Positions 23,895 through 32,379 of a stretch of DNA of 64,000 nucleotides are shown piece after piece (position 1 is the first letter of the stretch; every line of letters begins with the position of its first letter). The position numbers and the translations under genes are program-made. Source of the stretch: Pseudeuparius sepicola (Eukaryota; Arthropoda; Insecta; Coleoptera; Anthribidae); the NCBI GenBank assembly GCA_963920635.1, contig OY987302.1, forward strand, positions 30,665,278 to 30,729,277, in the 5' to 3' direction. The notes below the pieces were generated by a model. The model saw only the letters and a list, made by a program, of their open reading frames with translations. It did no database searches and was not told the origin of the DNA.

Positions 23895-24248
23895 ATGGCA
23901 AACCGAATACAGTTCGATGGGGAGCCTGTAAGTCAGTCTAGTAATTTGAAAAATTTCGAAGAGAGATTGTTAACTTTCAAAAACTGGAAAGGAAAAGTAA
24001 ATCCGATAGATTTAGCCGGAGCTGGTTTTCATTTTACAGGATGCTTAGATTCATGTCAATGTGTTTATTGTGATGTGGAAATATACAAGTGGGAAATGGA
24101 AGATTCTCCATTGATGGAACATTTAAAATATAATAAATGTTGTGATTTTATACAAGCACTTCGTTTAGTCAGCATGTATAGGAGTAATACAAACCCTGCA
24201 CCCGTACCACTAATTTTTCTACTATTTGTGTATGTTTTATTATACTGA
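23895..24248 (+). CDS. BIR-domain (IAP-like) protein with C-terminal hydrophobic tail
   Basis: A 117-aa protein carried by the Polinton. Residues about 24-83 form one BIR domain: RLLTFKNW, LAGAGFHFTG, then zinc ligands C56-x2-C59-x16-H76-x6-C83, exactly the canonical spacing, with D70-x-P72 before EH. BIR domains bind caspases or IAP antagonists, so an anti-apoptotic role during element or virus expression is the natural inference. There is no RING domain. The C-terminus ends in a strongly hydrophobic stretch (residues about 104-117) with no residue after it, suggesting tail anchoring. The start ATG is 40 bp downstream of the retrotransposon tail. The frame is intact, in contrast to PolB. Function is inferred from the domain only. 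Confidence 0.85.
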   Translation: MANRIQFDGEPVSQSSNLKNFEERLLTFKNWKGKVNPIDLAGAGFHFTGCLDSCQCVYCDVEIYKWEMEDSPLMEHLKYNKCCDFIQALRLVSMYRSNTNPAPVPLIFLLFVYVLLY

Positions 24249-24444
24249 TTGTATTTTTTGCTCTATTTAAGGGATTTTATTAATATTGTGTTTGTATATT
24301 TTTAAATGTACCACTTTATACTTTTATATACTACTATATTAATAAAATATTTAACTCGTTAGTTGTTTTATTTATGACATAAAACCACCTCTAAATCGTT
24401 CTAGGATTTAGTTGATCCTAAGCTTTCAAGTGATAAAGTTGAAA

Positions 24445-24807
24445 ATGACGTCATTAATAATATTAACAGCCTTAGTGGGCAGCAATCTGTTTATAAACTA
24501 TTTGCCTCGAGTTAAAGAAGGATATTTATGCTTGAGTGACAACAAAAATTTTAATAATACCGGATATCCAGTGTTTACTTATAAAATAGACAGTGTTCGT
24601 TTGACTTATAATAATTATTATAAACTGAAATATATCTTTAACAATAACACAATTCAGACATCCGAGTGGATCGCTTTACAAACAAATCGAGATACTTGTA
24701 TTTGTAACTGCACTTCTTGTTATGTTGCGAGTTATGTTTCAATCAGTTTATTAGCACTATTTATTATATTATTTATCTCATGGATAATATACAGACGCAC
24801 GTATTAA
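24445..24807 (+). CDS. Small membrane protein (120 aa) with signal peptide and C-terminal TM
   Basis: Starting at the ATG at 24445, the first 18-20 residues (MTSLIILTALVGSNLFINYL) resemble a signal peptide. A luminal/extracellular region with NNT sequons and a cysteine cluster (CICNCTSC) is followed by a transmembrane helix (SLLALFIILFISWIIY) and a short basic tail (RRTY). This predicts a type I membrane protein. I do not recognise a family. The frame is intact between the BIR gene and the 24898 ORF, and it could be a virion or host-modulation protein, but that is speculative. Confidence 0.65.
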   Translation: MTSLIILTALVGSNLFINYLPRVKEGYLCLSDNKNFNNTGYPVFTYKIDSVRLTYNNYYKLKYIFNNNTIQTSEWIALQTNRDTCICNCTSCYVASYVSISLLALFIILFISWIIYRRTY

Positions 24808-24897
24808 CTTTACAAGAAAAGTGGTGGGGGAGATAAGTATATATTCACCCCGTATTTATGTGAGTATTATTAGTGTAAAGACTGTGATTGTGTTAAA

Positions 24898-25557
24898 ATG
24901 TCGACTAACGAAAATCAGTACTCTTTCCTAAACGAGTATCTTCAGTTACCCCCCAGTAATAATCTAAAGTGTAAGAGTAGTGATTCTAAACATGATAATG
25001 TGATCTTGAATACTCGAATATTCAACTTGAACAAATGTGGTACCAAGTACATCGAAATCGGCTTAAATAGTAATTTCGAATGCTGTGTGAAAATTGGTGG
25101 CTATGGTGGCATATCGATTTTGCTTACTGAAGAAGAATGGAACTTGCTTTTAAAAAATCAGGGATACATATTAAACTATTTTTATTCCCAAGATGATGAT
25201 ATATCTCCTATCGAACTTAAACAACTCAAAATATATTTCGAAAAGCTTGGAGATAATGTACGTGTAATAAAATGTTTAAAAAATGGATATTACGTGTACT
25301 TGGGATGTGAAACAGTTTCCAATTTGTGGCAGTTAGTACCTCTCCTTAACAATCGAATAGATGCAGTAAAGAAGCAGCAGTTTGGATAATATTTCGACAC
25401 GTTTCAATCATCACTCAACCGAAACTATAAGGATGTTGTTAGTACTATTTATAATGTTTTGTTGGTAAGAAAAGATCAAGCTATCGAAAATGATTTAATT
25501 ATGATGGAATTAGTACTACTTCACCCAAACTTGCTGGAACACAAACTAGAAGTATGA
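24898..25557 (+). pseudogene. Uncharacterised Polinton ORF (219 codons) with one in-frame stop
   Basis: An ATG at 24898 opens 163 codons to a TAA at 25387-25389. The same frame then continues without another stop for 55 codons to a TGA at 25555-25557. The protein has an alpha/beta-looking core (KYIEIGLNSNFECCVKIGGY, ILLTEEEWNLLL, NVRVIKCLKNGYYVYLG). The LTEEEW segment is faintly reminiscent of PC4-like ssDNA-binding folds, but this is not established. Continuation of plausible coding sequence past the TAA suggests a single nonsense mutation. No function assigned. Confidence 0.6.
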
Positions 25558-25849
25558 AGAAGGTGACATTTGGAAGCATTAAGATTCATGTTATGGTAAA
25601 ATGGAGTTTCGCATACAATAAAGCTAGAAAGAACAACTATGAATCTGCAGTACTCGATCGTCTTTGATTTGAAAGAAGAATTCAATTTAGTGAAATTTTA
25701 TTAAGTAATGTATTAAGTCATAATTATATATGTAGAATATATGAAACTCGTTTTAAAAACATGTATTGCAAATAAATAGTTTTATAGATATGTTGTATTT
25801 GATTTCAGGGGTGGTAAATAATATACTAGAACTGATTATTAATTTTTTT
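25558..25849. other. Convergent intergenic region of the Polinton
   Basis: Lies between the last gene of the left plus-strand group and the minus-strand group. AT-rich with AATAAA at 25771-25776 (plus) usable as a poly(A) signal. No gene seen. Confidence 0.5.
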
Positions 25850-26299
25850 TTATTCTTTCATTAAAAAAATATCATACAAGTAAAAAACATTTGATAATGC
25901 GCACATACATTTTTCTTTCGAATGGAAAAAGCAGGTTGGTTCTTGATGTTTTAAGGGTGGTTGTTCATCAAGCTCGATGACCAGTCTTGATGAGTATTTT
26001 CTAATATATTCAGCTTTCTCGCTTCCTTTAATGTATACTCGATCACTCTTGTCGGTAATGTGTTGAACAATGTTGGAAAACTTGTGTAGAGGAATAAAAC
26101 CATCCATCCACCTAATTCCATGATGGTTTTCTGTGAGCCAAACTGCTTGTTTATGAAGGTAAGTAGGTAAGAGGTTCATTTGAAATGGCGGTTTAAACAC
26201 ATAATGTGCAATTTTTTTACCATCATAGGCAGCAAATTCTTTAACAATAAATTTATTGTTTTCAACTTTAAATCCTTGCACATCGACTACCACACTCAT
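25850..26299 (-). CDS. Uncharacterised Polinton protein (149 aa)
   Basis: An intact 149-codon frame beginning MSVVVDVQGFKVENNKFIVK, with HYVFKPPF, NHHGIRWMDG, VYIKGSEKAEYIRKY and a cysteine/histidine-rich C-terminus (CFFHSKEKCMCALSNVFY). From general familiarity, similar proteins recur in insect genomes next to Polinton-type genes, but I know no experimentally defined function. The beta-strand followed by D-x-Q at the start and the downstream HH and D could suggest an RNase H-like fold. That is a guess. The start codon overlaps the stop of the small upstream ORF (26296-26415) as ATGA, so both may be translated from one transcript. Confidence 0.7.
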   Translation of the reverse strand: MSVVVDVQGFKVENNKFIVKEFAAYDGKKIAHYVFKPPFQMNLLPTYLHKQAVWLTENHHGIRWMDGFIPLHKFSNIVQHITDKSDRVYIKGSEKAEYIRKYSSRLVIELDEQPPLKHQEPTCFFHSKEKCMCALSNVFYLYDIFLMKE

Positions 26300-26415
26300 A
26301 TTTTTAAATTAGAAAATTCCTTAAAAACTTCTTTTTTCTTTTGATAATAGTCAATATAACTTTTTAATTTTTTTAAATCTCTCTGAAATTGTTCAATCCT
26401 CTCTTGAAGGAGCAT
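26296..26415 (-). CDS. Tiny coiled-coil ORF (39 aa) overlapping the next start by ATGA
   Basis: Minus-strand ATG at 26415 opens 39 codons to a TGA at 26298-26296 that shares bases with the ATG of the following gene. The peptide is almost entirely heptad-like and charged (LLQERIEQFQRDLKKLKSYI, then YYQKKKEVFKEFSNL), predicting a single coiled-coil helix. The overlap geometry, typical of viral reinitiation, makes chance less likely. Homology was not testable here. Confidence 0.5.
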   Translation of the reverse strand: MLLQERIEQFQRDLKKLKSYIDYYQKKKEVFKEFSNLKI

Positions 26416-26478
26416 TGTAAACTAATGGAAAATTTTAGATAACTAACTTTTTATTATTAAATTTGACACATGCGCACT

Positions 26479-27025
26479 TCAAATTTGTCGCACAATTTTT
26501 GTCAGTGGGTTGTAAGCAAATAGTTTATCATGTAGTATTAAACAATAAGCTGATGTTTTGTCAGGTATATCTTTACTTGTTTCAAATTCTACTCTCATTA
26601 CAATAGGTCCTACTTCGACAGCATCTTTCTGATACATACAATTTATGTATGCAATAGGTGCAATTTTTTTAAATATTTTAGGCGAGAAAACAGGTTCCAC
26701 CGATCCATCGTAATAAGATTTTCTGAATGACGAGAACATTTCATAGAGATAGGCATACTTATTATTTTCGAAATCCAAGTACATGTCAGAGTATGGATAT
26801 TTATCTGAATTAAAAAACACTCTAATATTTCTAAGGTCACAATTATCACATTTACTCATATCGGCAGTAACATTTCCCCTTTTGTTTGTTTGAAATGCAA
26901 CAATCACGTGACGCGGTGTTTCAACTTTTGTTGAAGTTTTTACAGGCCAATTATGTCTGGTAGTTTTCAGTAACTCCGGATATTCTATAAGTTCCCAACT
27001 TCTAAATGCAATAAAAATGTGGTGT
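26479..27025 (-). pseudogene. Capsid-type Polinton protein, C-terminal part only
   Basis: The minus strand encodes FRSWELIEYPELLKTT, then PRHVIVAFQTNKRGN, LRNIRVFFNSDKYPYSDMYL, SFRKSYYDG and a terminal TSAYCLILHDKLFAYNPL. This pattern matches a protein family widespread with insect Polintons or adintovirus-like elements that I regard as capsid-type (beta-rich). That assignment is from recollection of the family, not a search. The N-terminal half is absent: upstream of about 27025 the frame runs into the end of the phospholipase-type gene. An internal deletion therefore fused the tail of this gene to its neighbour. The remaining C-terminal frame is open to its stop. Confidence 0.6.
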
Positions 27026-27040
27026 GGTGTGGTAGTCTTT

Positions 27041-27775
27041 TTAGCAGTTTTTTTTATATGGTTTTAAGTAAAGACCGCAACCTTGTTTGTAAGGTTTTAA
27101 ATAAAGTCCTTTTCCAACTTTTAATTGTTCAATGGCTCTGTTATGTCTCTTTGCTTCTTCTAGCATATCCCTTGCTGCTTTTGCATCGTTGACCGCTTTT
27201 GCAATTCCAGCCGCTCCTCCAGTTAGTGCTCCTAGTGCTGACAGACCCGCGAACAGAGGAATTAGGGGTAGTAAGCCCCCTTGATATCTTGGGAATTTTA
27301 TTATACGTCCTCTAGGTTTCTTAATTCGTTTTCGCTTTAATGCTGTTAAAGCTGATGTTGCAACTTTTTTAATGTCTGTATGTTTTGTTCCAATAATTGC
27401 ATTTCTTGCTGTTTTTACAGCATCATTAAATGATATAGCTTTTCCTATTTTAGTTTTCCTCTTTTTATTTCGTAAACCCATTCCTAATTTTCTTTTTACC
27501 TTCATTGCACCCGCAACACCTACAGCAGCTATCCGCTCTCCTATTTTACCTGATTTAATTCTTTCTATAGCTTTTTGTTCTAATAGTTTGTCTGCTTGAT
27601 GTCGATTTTCTAAATCTACAAACTTTGAGTATGCTATATCGTGTTCTTTACAAGCTTCGTCTAAAGGGTTAATACCGCGATCCACCGGCAACTTATTTAT
27701 GAATTTATTAAGAAGTCCGGAACCTTTCTTACCGAATAATCTTTTGGAACTAACCAAACCATCGTAGGAGGACAT
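27041..27775 (-). CDS. Phospholipase A2-like / core-type virion protein (244 aa)
   Basis: Residues about 18-65 contain the PLA2-like arrangement G-x-NPLD-x-C-x2-HD-x2-Y (NPLDEACKEHDIAYSKF), with the catalytic HD pair and a Ca-loop-like glycine stretch upstream. This resembles the PLA2 domain of parvovirus VP1 and related virion proteins, thought to help virions breach endosomes. The middle is very basic (RNKKRKTKIGK, KRKRIKKPRGRII), suited to DNA binding. A small hydrophobic/glycine segment (LLPLIPLFAGLSALGALTGG) follows, recalling adenovirus core protein X. The tail ends in two GLYLKPYK repeats. The frame is intact. It diverges from the ATPase gene across an 86-bp gap (from its start to the ATPase ATG). 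Virion role is inferred. Confidence 0.75.
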   Translation of the reverse strand: MSSYDGLVSSKRLFGKKGSGLLNKFINKLPVDRGINPLDEACKEHDIAYSKFVDLENRHQADKLLEQKAIERIKSGKIGERIAAVGVAGAMKVKRKLGMGLRNKKRKTKIGKAISFNDAVKTARNAIIGTKHTDIKKVATSALTALKRKRIKKPRGRIIKFPRYQGGLLPLIPLFAGLSALGALTGGAAGIAKAVNDAKAARDMLEEAKRHNRAIEQLKVGKGLYLKPYKQGCGLYLKPYKKNC

Positions 27776-27861
27776 ACTTATATAACTGACGAATATTTTA
27801 TATGAAATCGCTTAAATATGTAAACATGGGTTGTGTTTTGATTAGTATATAAAGTGTGAGC
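27776..27861. promoter_or_regulatory. Divergent intergenic promoter region
   Basis: The 86 bp between two divergent starts (27775 minus and 27862 plus) must hold both promoters. A TATATAAA lies at 27846-27853, only about 10 bp before the ATPase ATG, so it may serve the opposite gene, or the ATPase transcript may be nearly leaderless. Confidence 0.45.
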
Positions 27862-28548
27862 ATGAAGATCGTTAAACAAAATTTTTCTCTTCCTGTTAAA
27901 AACCATGATTTGGAAATAGCTACATTCCGGAAACACGGAAATTTATTCCCAGAAAATTGTAAGCGAGCTTTAATTATCGGACCCTCCGGTTGTGGCAAGA
28001 CAAATGCTATCATTAGTCTAATAGAAGAACCTCATGGTTTACGCTTTGAAAATATATATATTTATTCAAAATCTCTAAATCAGTCAAAATATCAATACCT
28101 ACGTGAACTCTTTAAACCTCTTAGAAAAATTGGATACTTTGAAAGTGAAAAGGAAGATGAAATAGTGTCGCCAAACGATATAAAATTAAATTCTCTAATA
28201 ATATTTGATGATGTGGTGTGTTGTAGTCAAAGCAATATAAGAAATTACTTTTGTTTTGGGCGTCATAAATGTACTGATTGTTTTTATTTATGCCAGACTT
28301 ATACTGCAATTCCCAAACAACTAATAAGAGATAATGCAAATTTATTAATAATATTTCAACAAGATAATACGAATTTAAAACATATATATGATGATCATGT
28401 TAATGTAGATATGACATTTCATCAGTTTAAGGATTTATGTTCCTTGTGTTGGAACGATGAATATGGATTTATTGTGATTGATAAAGATAGTGCATTAAAT
28501 AATGGGCGCTATAGAAAAGGCTTCGATCAATTTTTTTCTCATATATAA
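27862..28548 (+). CDS. Polinton packaging ATPase (FtsK/HerA type, 228 aa)
   Basis: The ATG at 27862 gives a full-length 228-aa ATPase. Walker A is IIGPSGCGKTNA (about residues 36-47) and Walker B is LIIFDDVV (about residues 112-119), followed by the helix and sensor region (CLCQTYTAIPKQLIRDNANL-like). This is the A32-like genome-packaging ATPase that marks Polintons, adintoviruses and related dsDNA viruses, and it would power DNA entry into the capsid. Unlike PolB, it has no disabling lesion that I can see. It lies between the divergent core-type gene and the virion-type ORF. Confidence 0.92.
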   Translation: MKIVKQNFSLPVKNHDLEIATFRKHGNLFPENCKRALIIGPSGCGKTNAIISLIEEPHGLRFENIYIYSKSLNQSKYQYLRELFKPLRKIGYFESEKEDEIVSPNDIKLNSLIIFDDVVCCSQSNIRNYFCFGRHKCTDCFYLCQTYTAIPKQLIRDNANLLIIFQQDNTNLKHIYDDHVNVDMTFHQFKDLCSLCWNDEYGFIVIDKDSALNNGRYRKGFDQFFSHI

Positions 28549-28594
28549 TCCCATTAATCTGTAGTAGTAAACAGTACATTATATCACTTCGAAG

Positions 28595-29744
28595 ATGGAT
28601 GAACAACTAGCAAAAGATTTGGTAAAAACTCGTGAAATTTTAAAGCAGAAATATCGTTCTTTACGTTCAGATAAGTCACAAACTCAGAGGCGTTTGGAAG
28701 AAGAGTATAAACCAATAACTCAGCCTTTAGAAAAGTTGCTTTCGAATATCAAACAAGAACCTAAAATTAGACCTAAAATTTAACCCAAAGTTGAACAACA
28801 GGGGGAAAGTTTTAGAGGAATCCCTTCTTCATCTCCACGAAGCTCTTTACTAGTTCATAAACGGTTACAACCATTATTACCTTTCGGTGGATTGTCGTTT
28901 TTGGAAGATAGTTTTATCCCTGAACAAGGAGGCCCCTTTGAATCAACTGGTCAAGACACCGTGACCGATAAGACCATTAATGATGATGTTGAACAAAGCC
29001 GACAATATTTTGAGGATTTATCGAGACAACCTGGTTATGAATTATGGCTTGAAGAATTTAATCCTCTTCCACGAACCTACATTGATGGACAGACACGAGG
29101 AACCTCTACAGATTATGATTACGTATATGGTATAAAACATGATATACCTACAGGCAAATTTTCGATAGGAAACGCTTTAGTTGATTTTGTTGGAAAAGAT
29201 ATTCAAATATTTAGGAAAAATACACTTCAAGCTGATATGAAACGATTGTATGAAGGTACACCTGGACTTTACGAGTTATTGTTTAAACAAAACCCTCTGG
29301 GGTATACAAATGTAGACTTGGACAATTATATGGATATTTTGGATAAAACTTCGACATATAGACGAAACAATGATCCTGCCGAACAAGTACAGGGCTCTTT
29401 GAATTCCAAATATATAACAATTGTGCGACCGTGGCTCGTTAAAAAGAATATTTTAAAAAATGAAGTATTACGAACATTAGTGGAACCATCTGTGCTCAGA
29501 GAGAGATCAATGTCTGCTAGTTCACTGCCGCGACCAACTACAAGATCGGTTACACGATCAAAGAAAGGAGGAGGTATGATGAGTATGTAACAAAAAGCTA
29601 GATTATGTATATTATAATGATCCCAAAGAAATTGTCGAAAGACTAAAATTACTTCTGGCATCTCAAATCGCTGGTCATACTGGTCACCATAATGAAATGA
29701 TGTCTATTGTCGAGGAACTTCGCGAGGCAAAAATTATTCAATAA
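28595..29744 (+). pseudogene. Virion-type Polinton protein (about 380 codons), one stop and one frameshift
   Basis: The ATG at 28595 starts a charged coiled-coil region (EILKQKYRSLRSDKSQTQRR). A TAA at 28781-28783 interrupts, but the same frame continues to 29590 with YDYVYGIKHDIPTGKFSIGN, KRLYEGTPGLYELLFKQNPL and a basic linker ending KKGGG. Near 29582 the frame slips by one. The other frame continues KKLDYVYYNDPKEIVERLKL and ends EELREAKIIQ at a TAA at 29742-29744. The whole resembles a protein family I associate with insect Polintons that sits between ATPase and integrase. Its role is unknown, with a structural or minor virion function likely by position. Confidence 0.7.
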
Positions 29745-29796
29745 GTGTAATGTTAAATCTAAATCTTCTTAGTATGTATTGAACATTCAAGTGATA

Positions 29797-30126
29797 ATGA
29801 CAATCGATAAATTTGGAGCGCACATATTTAAAAAAGGATATCAATCTTTGGATGAATCATCAACATCTTCTAATAAACTTTACAATGTAGTAGATATAAA
29901 GAACGTTAAATTGTACTATAATTTAGTTTTACCATTTATCGGTGATTTTAACAAAAACACTAAAAACTACGCTTTATTGCAAGATCAGAGGGAGAGCTAT
30001 ATTTTGCCTCTTAAGGAATGTAATATTATAAGTGGTGAATTTCCCAGCAGCATAATTTTGTTAATAAATGATCAGAAAATTTCAAATCCTGTCGGAACAC
30101 AATTACATCTAAAAGATAAAATTTAA
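29797..30126 (+). CDS. Uncharacterised small Polinton ORF (109 aa)
   Basis: ATG at 29797 (MTIDKFGAHIFKKG) opens 109 codons. The protein looks beta-rich and polar, with YNLVLPFIGDF, SYILPLKECNIISG and IILLINDQKI. No signal peptide, TM or motif is recognised. It sits between the virion-type ORF and the integrase in the same orientation. In some viruses of this group the equivalent position holds small capsid-vertex proteins, but there is no sequence evidence for that here. Confidence 0.55.
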   Translation: MTIDKFGAHIFKKGYQSLDESSTSSNKLYNVVDIKNVKLYYNLVLPFIGDFNKNTKNYALLQDQRESYILPLKECNIISGEFPSSIILLINDQKISNPVGTQLHLKDKI

Positions 30127-30203
30127 TTCCAATCAGTGGGTACAAAACCTTTGAAGAGCTTTTATGGTGAATTATTGAAAAAGTGTTCAATAGATATAGA
30201 ATA

Positions 30204-31133
30204 ATGTCGGACCTTAAAAAACAAGTTGTTGAAGAACTTCATAAACCAGCACGAGTACATTATCAGAGAAGGCGTGTAATTGTTAAAGGTCTTAATGATC
30301 TTTGGCAAGCTGATTTGGTTGAAATGCTTACTTATTCTAAATTTAATAAAGGTAATAGATATATTTTAGTTGTAATCAATGTATTCTCTAAATATGTATG
30401 GGTACAACCAGTAAAATCCAAAAGTGGAAAAGATGTCGCTACAGCTATGAAAAATGTACTAATTCAGGCTAAAACATCACCTAAAAATCTTCAAACTGAT
30501 ATGGGAAAAGAATTTTATAATAAAGAATTTGGCAAACTTATGACGGAATTTCAAATAAACCATTACAGTTCATTTTCGAATATGAAAGCTAGTGTTGTAG
30601 AACGGGTTAATCGTACTCTGAAAAATTCAATGTGGAAACAATTTAGTTTACAAGGGAACTATAAATGGATACCCATATTACAAGAAATCGTCGATAAATA
30701 TAATAATACAAAACATAGAACAACATCATTTAAACCTAAGAGCGTTAATAAAAACAATGAAAAATCAATATTGAAAGAGGTATATACTTACCCAAAAACC
30801 TTTAATATCAGAACATTATTTTCACCTGGTGACTATGTGCGCATCAGTAAACATAGGGAAGCTTTTAAAAAGGGATATACACCAAACTGGTCAAACGAAA
30901 TATTTAAAGTGAAAAGGATAAATCTCACCAATCCAACTACATATTTGTTAGAAGATGAAAAAGATGTTGAAATAAAAGGAGGATTTTATGAAAAAGAACT
31001 TCAAAAAGTGAAATATCCTGATGTATATTTAATTGAAAAAATTGTAAGAAAACAAGGAAGTAAACTTTATTTTAAATGGTTGGGGATGCATAGTACTAAT
31101 AACACAGGGATTGACAAGAATCAACTTGCATAA
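30204..31133 (+). CDS. int: Polinton integrase (DDE, with C-terminal chromodomain)
   Basis: A 309-aa retroviral-type integrase starting at the ATG at 30204 (the frame is open 21 bp further upstream without an ATG). Catalytic residues are visible as D in LWQADLVEM, D in LQTDMGKEFYN and E in ASVVERVNRTLK, giving the DDE triad. YNNTKHRTT follows, then an SH3-like segment (GDYVRISKHREAFKKGYTPNW, trimmed) and a C-terminal chromodomain-like tail (YLIEKIVRKQGSKLYFKWLG). Integrase joins the AG/CT termini to target DNA with 6-bp staggered cuts, matching the ATTCAG duplication. I see no stop or frameshift. The end of the chromodomain looks somewhat degenerate. The N-terminal zinc-binding HHCC part is not evident. 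Confidence 0.92.
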   Translation: MSDLKKQVVEELHKPARVHYQRRRVIVKGLNDLWQADLVEMLTYSKFNKGNRYILVVINVFSKYVWVQPVKSKSGKDVATAMKNVLIQAKTSPKNLQTDMGKEFYNKEFGKLMTEFQINHYSSFSNMKASVVERVNRTLKNSMWKQFSLQGNYKWIPILQEIVDKYNNTKHRTTSFKPKSVNKNNEKSILKEVYTYPKTFNIRTLFSPGDYVRISKHREAFKKGYTPNWSNEIFKVKRINLTNPTTYLLEDEKDVEIKGGFYEKELQKVKYPDVYLIEKIVRKQGSKLYFKWLGMHSTNNTGIDKNQLA

Positions 31134-31203
31134 TATAATTATACTTATTATGAAAAATAAAATAATTTTCTTTTAGACTAAATCTTTTATTACATCATAT
31201 ATT

Positions 31204-31524
31204 TTATTTTATTTTACAGGTATAAAATAATAATCCACTATCTAAGTACATAATTTGATAATATAAATTTTCTCTAAAAATTCTATAGTTGTATTCAAAA
31301 ATAATTGCATTGAATATAGAGGTTTCTTCATCTAAATCTGCAAAGCGTTTTTCTAAGGCTTGATATTCCTCATCCAACTGGGGTTGAGCTTGATATAAAT
31401 CATAAAGATAAGCTGCTTCTCTACTTTCGTATTTTTTTATAAATTGTGAGTAATTGTCTTCAAACTTAACCAAACATTTTCTCTTTCTTCCTGATGAATA
31501 ATCAATGTTTGCGCATTCAGACAT
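31204..31524 (-). CDS. Uncharacterised Polinton ORF (106 aa)
   Basis: An intact minus-strand frame from an ATG at 31524, convergent with the integrase. It has a basic patch near the start (SGRKRKC), then a long predicted helical region (YESREAAYLYDLYQAQPQLD, EEYQALEKRFADLDEE). Family unknown. Short intergenic AT-rich sequence with AATAAA at about 31156 could end the integrase transcript. Confidence 0.5.
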   Translation of the reverse strand: MSECANIDYSSGRKRKCLVKFEDNYSQFIKKYESREAAYLYDLYQAQPQLDEEYQALEKRFADLDEETSIFNAIIFEYNYRIFRENLYYQIMYLDSGLLFYTCKIK

Positions 31525-31608
31525 TTTACACTTTATTATCTACTTAGTTTTAAAACTAGAAAATTTGTAGATTTCATAAAAATACAATGAATGAGAGTAT
31601 CTGTTACA

Positions 31609-31980
31609 CTAGTCACTATCACCATCACTATCACTGTCATAAAATATATCTATAAGCGTGTTAATGTCCAAAACGCTGGCTATGTCTTCAATTGATATAT
31701 ATCTTCCTATTTCCTTTAAATTACTATCCAAATCCAATTTTTTGAGCCCCAAAGCAAAACTTTTTATATCCTTATCTTCCAAAAATTGTTCACACAATTC
31801 CAGAGCACTTCCATACCTTTCTGCACGCTCGATACACTCTTCTTCTGGTACAAATTTACCACCTCCATATATCGCCTCATGTTCAGCATCAAATTTTAAG
31901 TTGGAAAAAAATTGTCTTAACTTTTCAACACCACTTTGTAGATCATGTACTTCAGGATATTTTGTATAACACATCCACAT
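31609..31980 (-). CDS. Uncharacterised acidic Polinton ORF (123 aa)
   Basis: An intact minus-strand frame with ATG at 31980, 84 bp upstream of the 31204-31524 gene and in the same orientation. Mostly predicted helical, ending in a DSDSDGDSD acidic tail. No family recognised. Probably the first gene transcribed inward from the right terminus. Confidence 0.55.
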   Translation of the reverse strand: MWMCYTKYPEVHDLQSGVEKLRQFFSNLKFDAEHEAIYGGGKFVPEEECIERAERYGSALELCEQFLEDKDIKSFALGLKKLDLDSNLKEIGRYISIEDIASVLDINTLIDIFYDSDSDGDSD

Positions 31981-32379
31981 GTTAGTCTATACTGTTACAC
32001 ATCGTATACAAAACTGAGGAAGCTCGGTATTATTTTATTTAAAAATTCAATTTTGTTGGTGAGGATTAATGGTGGGGTGGGGGCTATATGAACTCCTAAT
32101 TGCATTAGGTATTTTGATTAAATTAATTAATCAGATTCATATGGAATGTACCCAGATTATGGGACACTTGAGGCCGACATCGCTCTCTCTCTTTCTCATA
32201 TATGTAAATAAAAGTGGAATGCTGGACCTATGTTTATTACAAAAATGTATAGGAATGCACGTTTTACATTTAATTAAAATTAATGGGATGTGAAAAATTA
32301 ATCTACATGGTATCTAAATTGGGTTCTAAATTCAGATAACAAATAAATTATGCAAATTACCCTGCAGGTACATGGTCAC

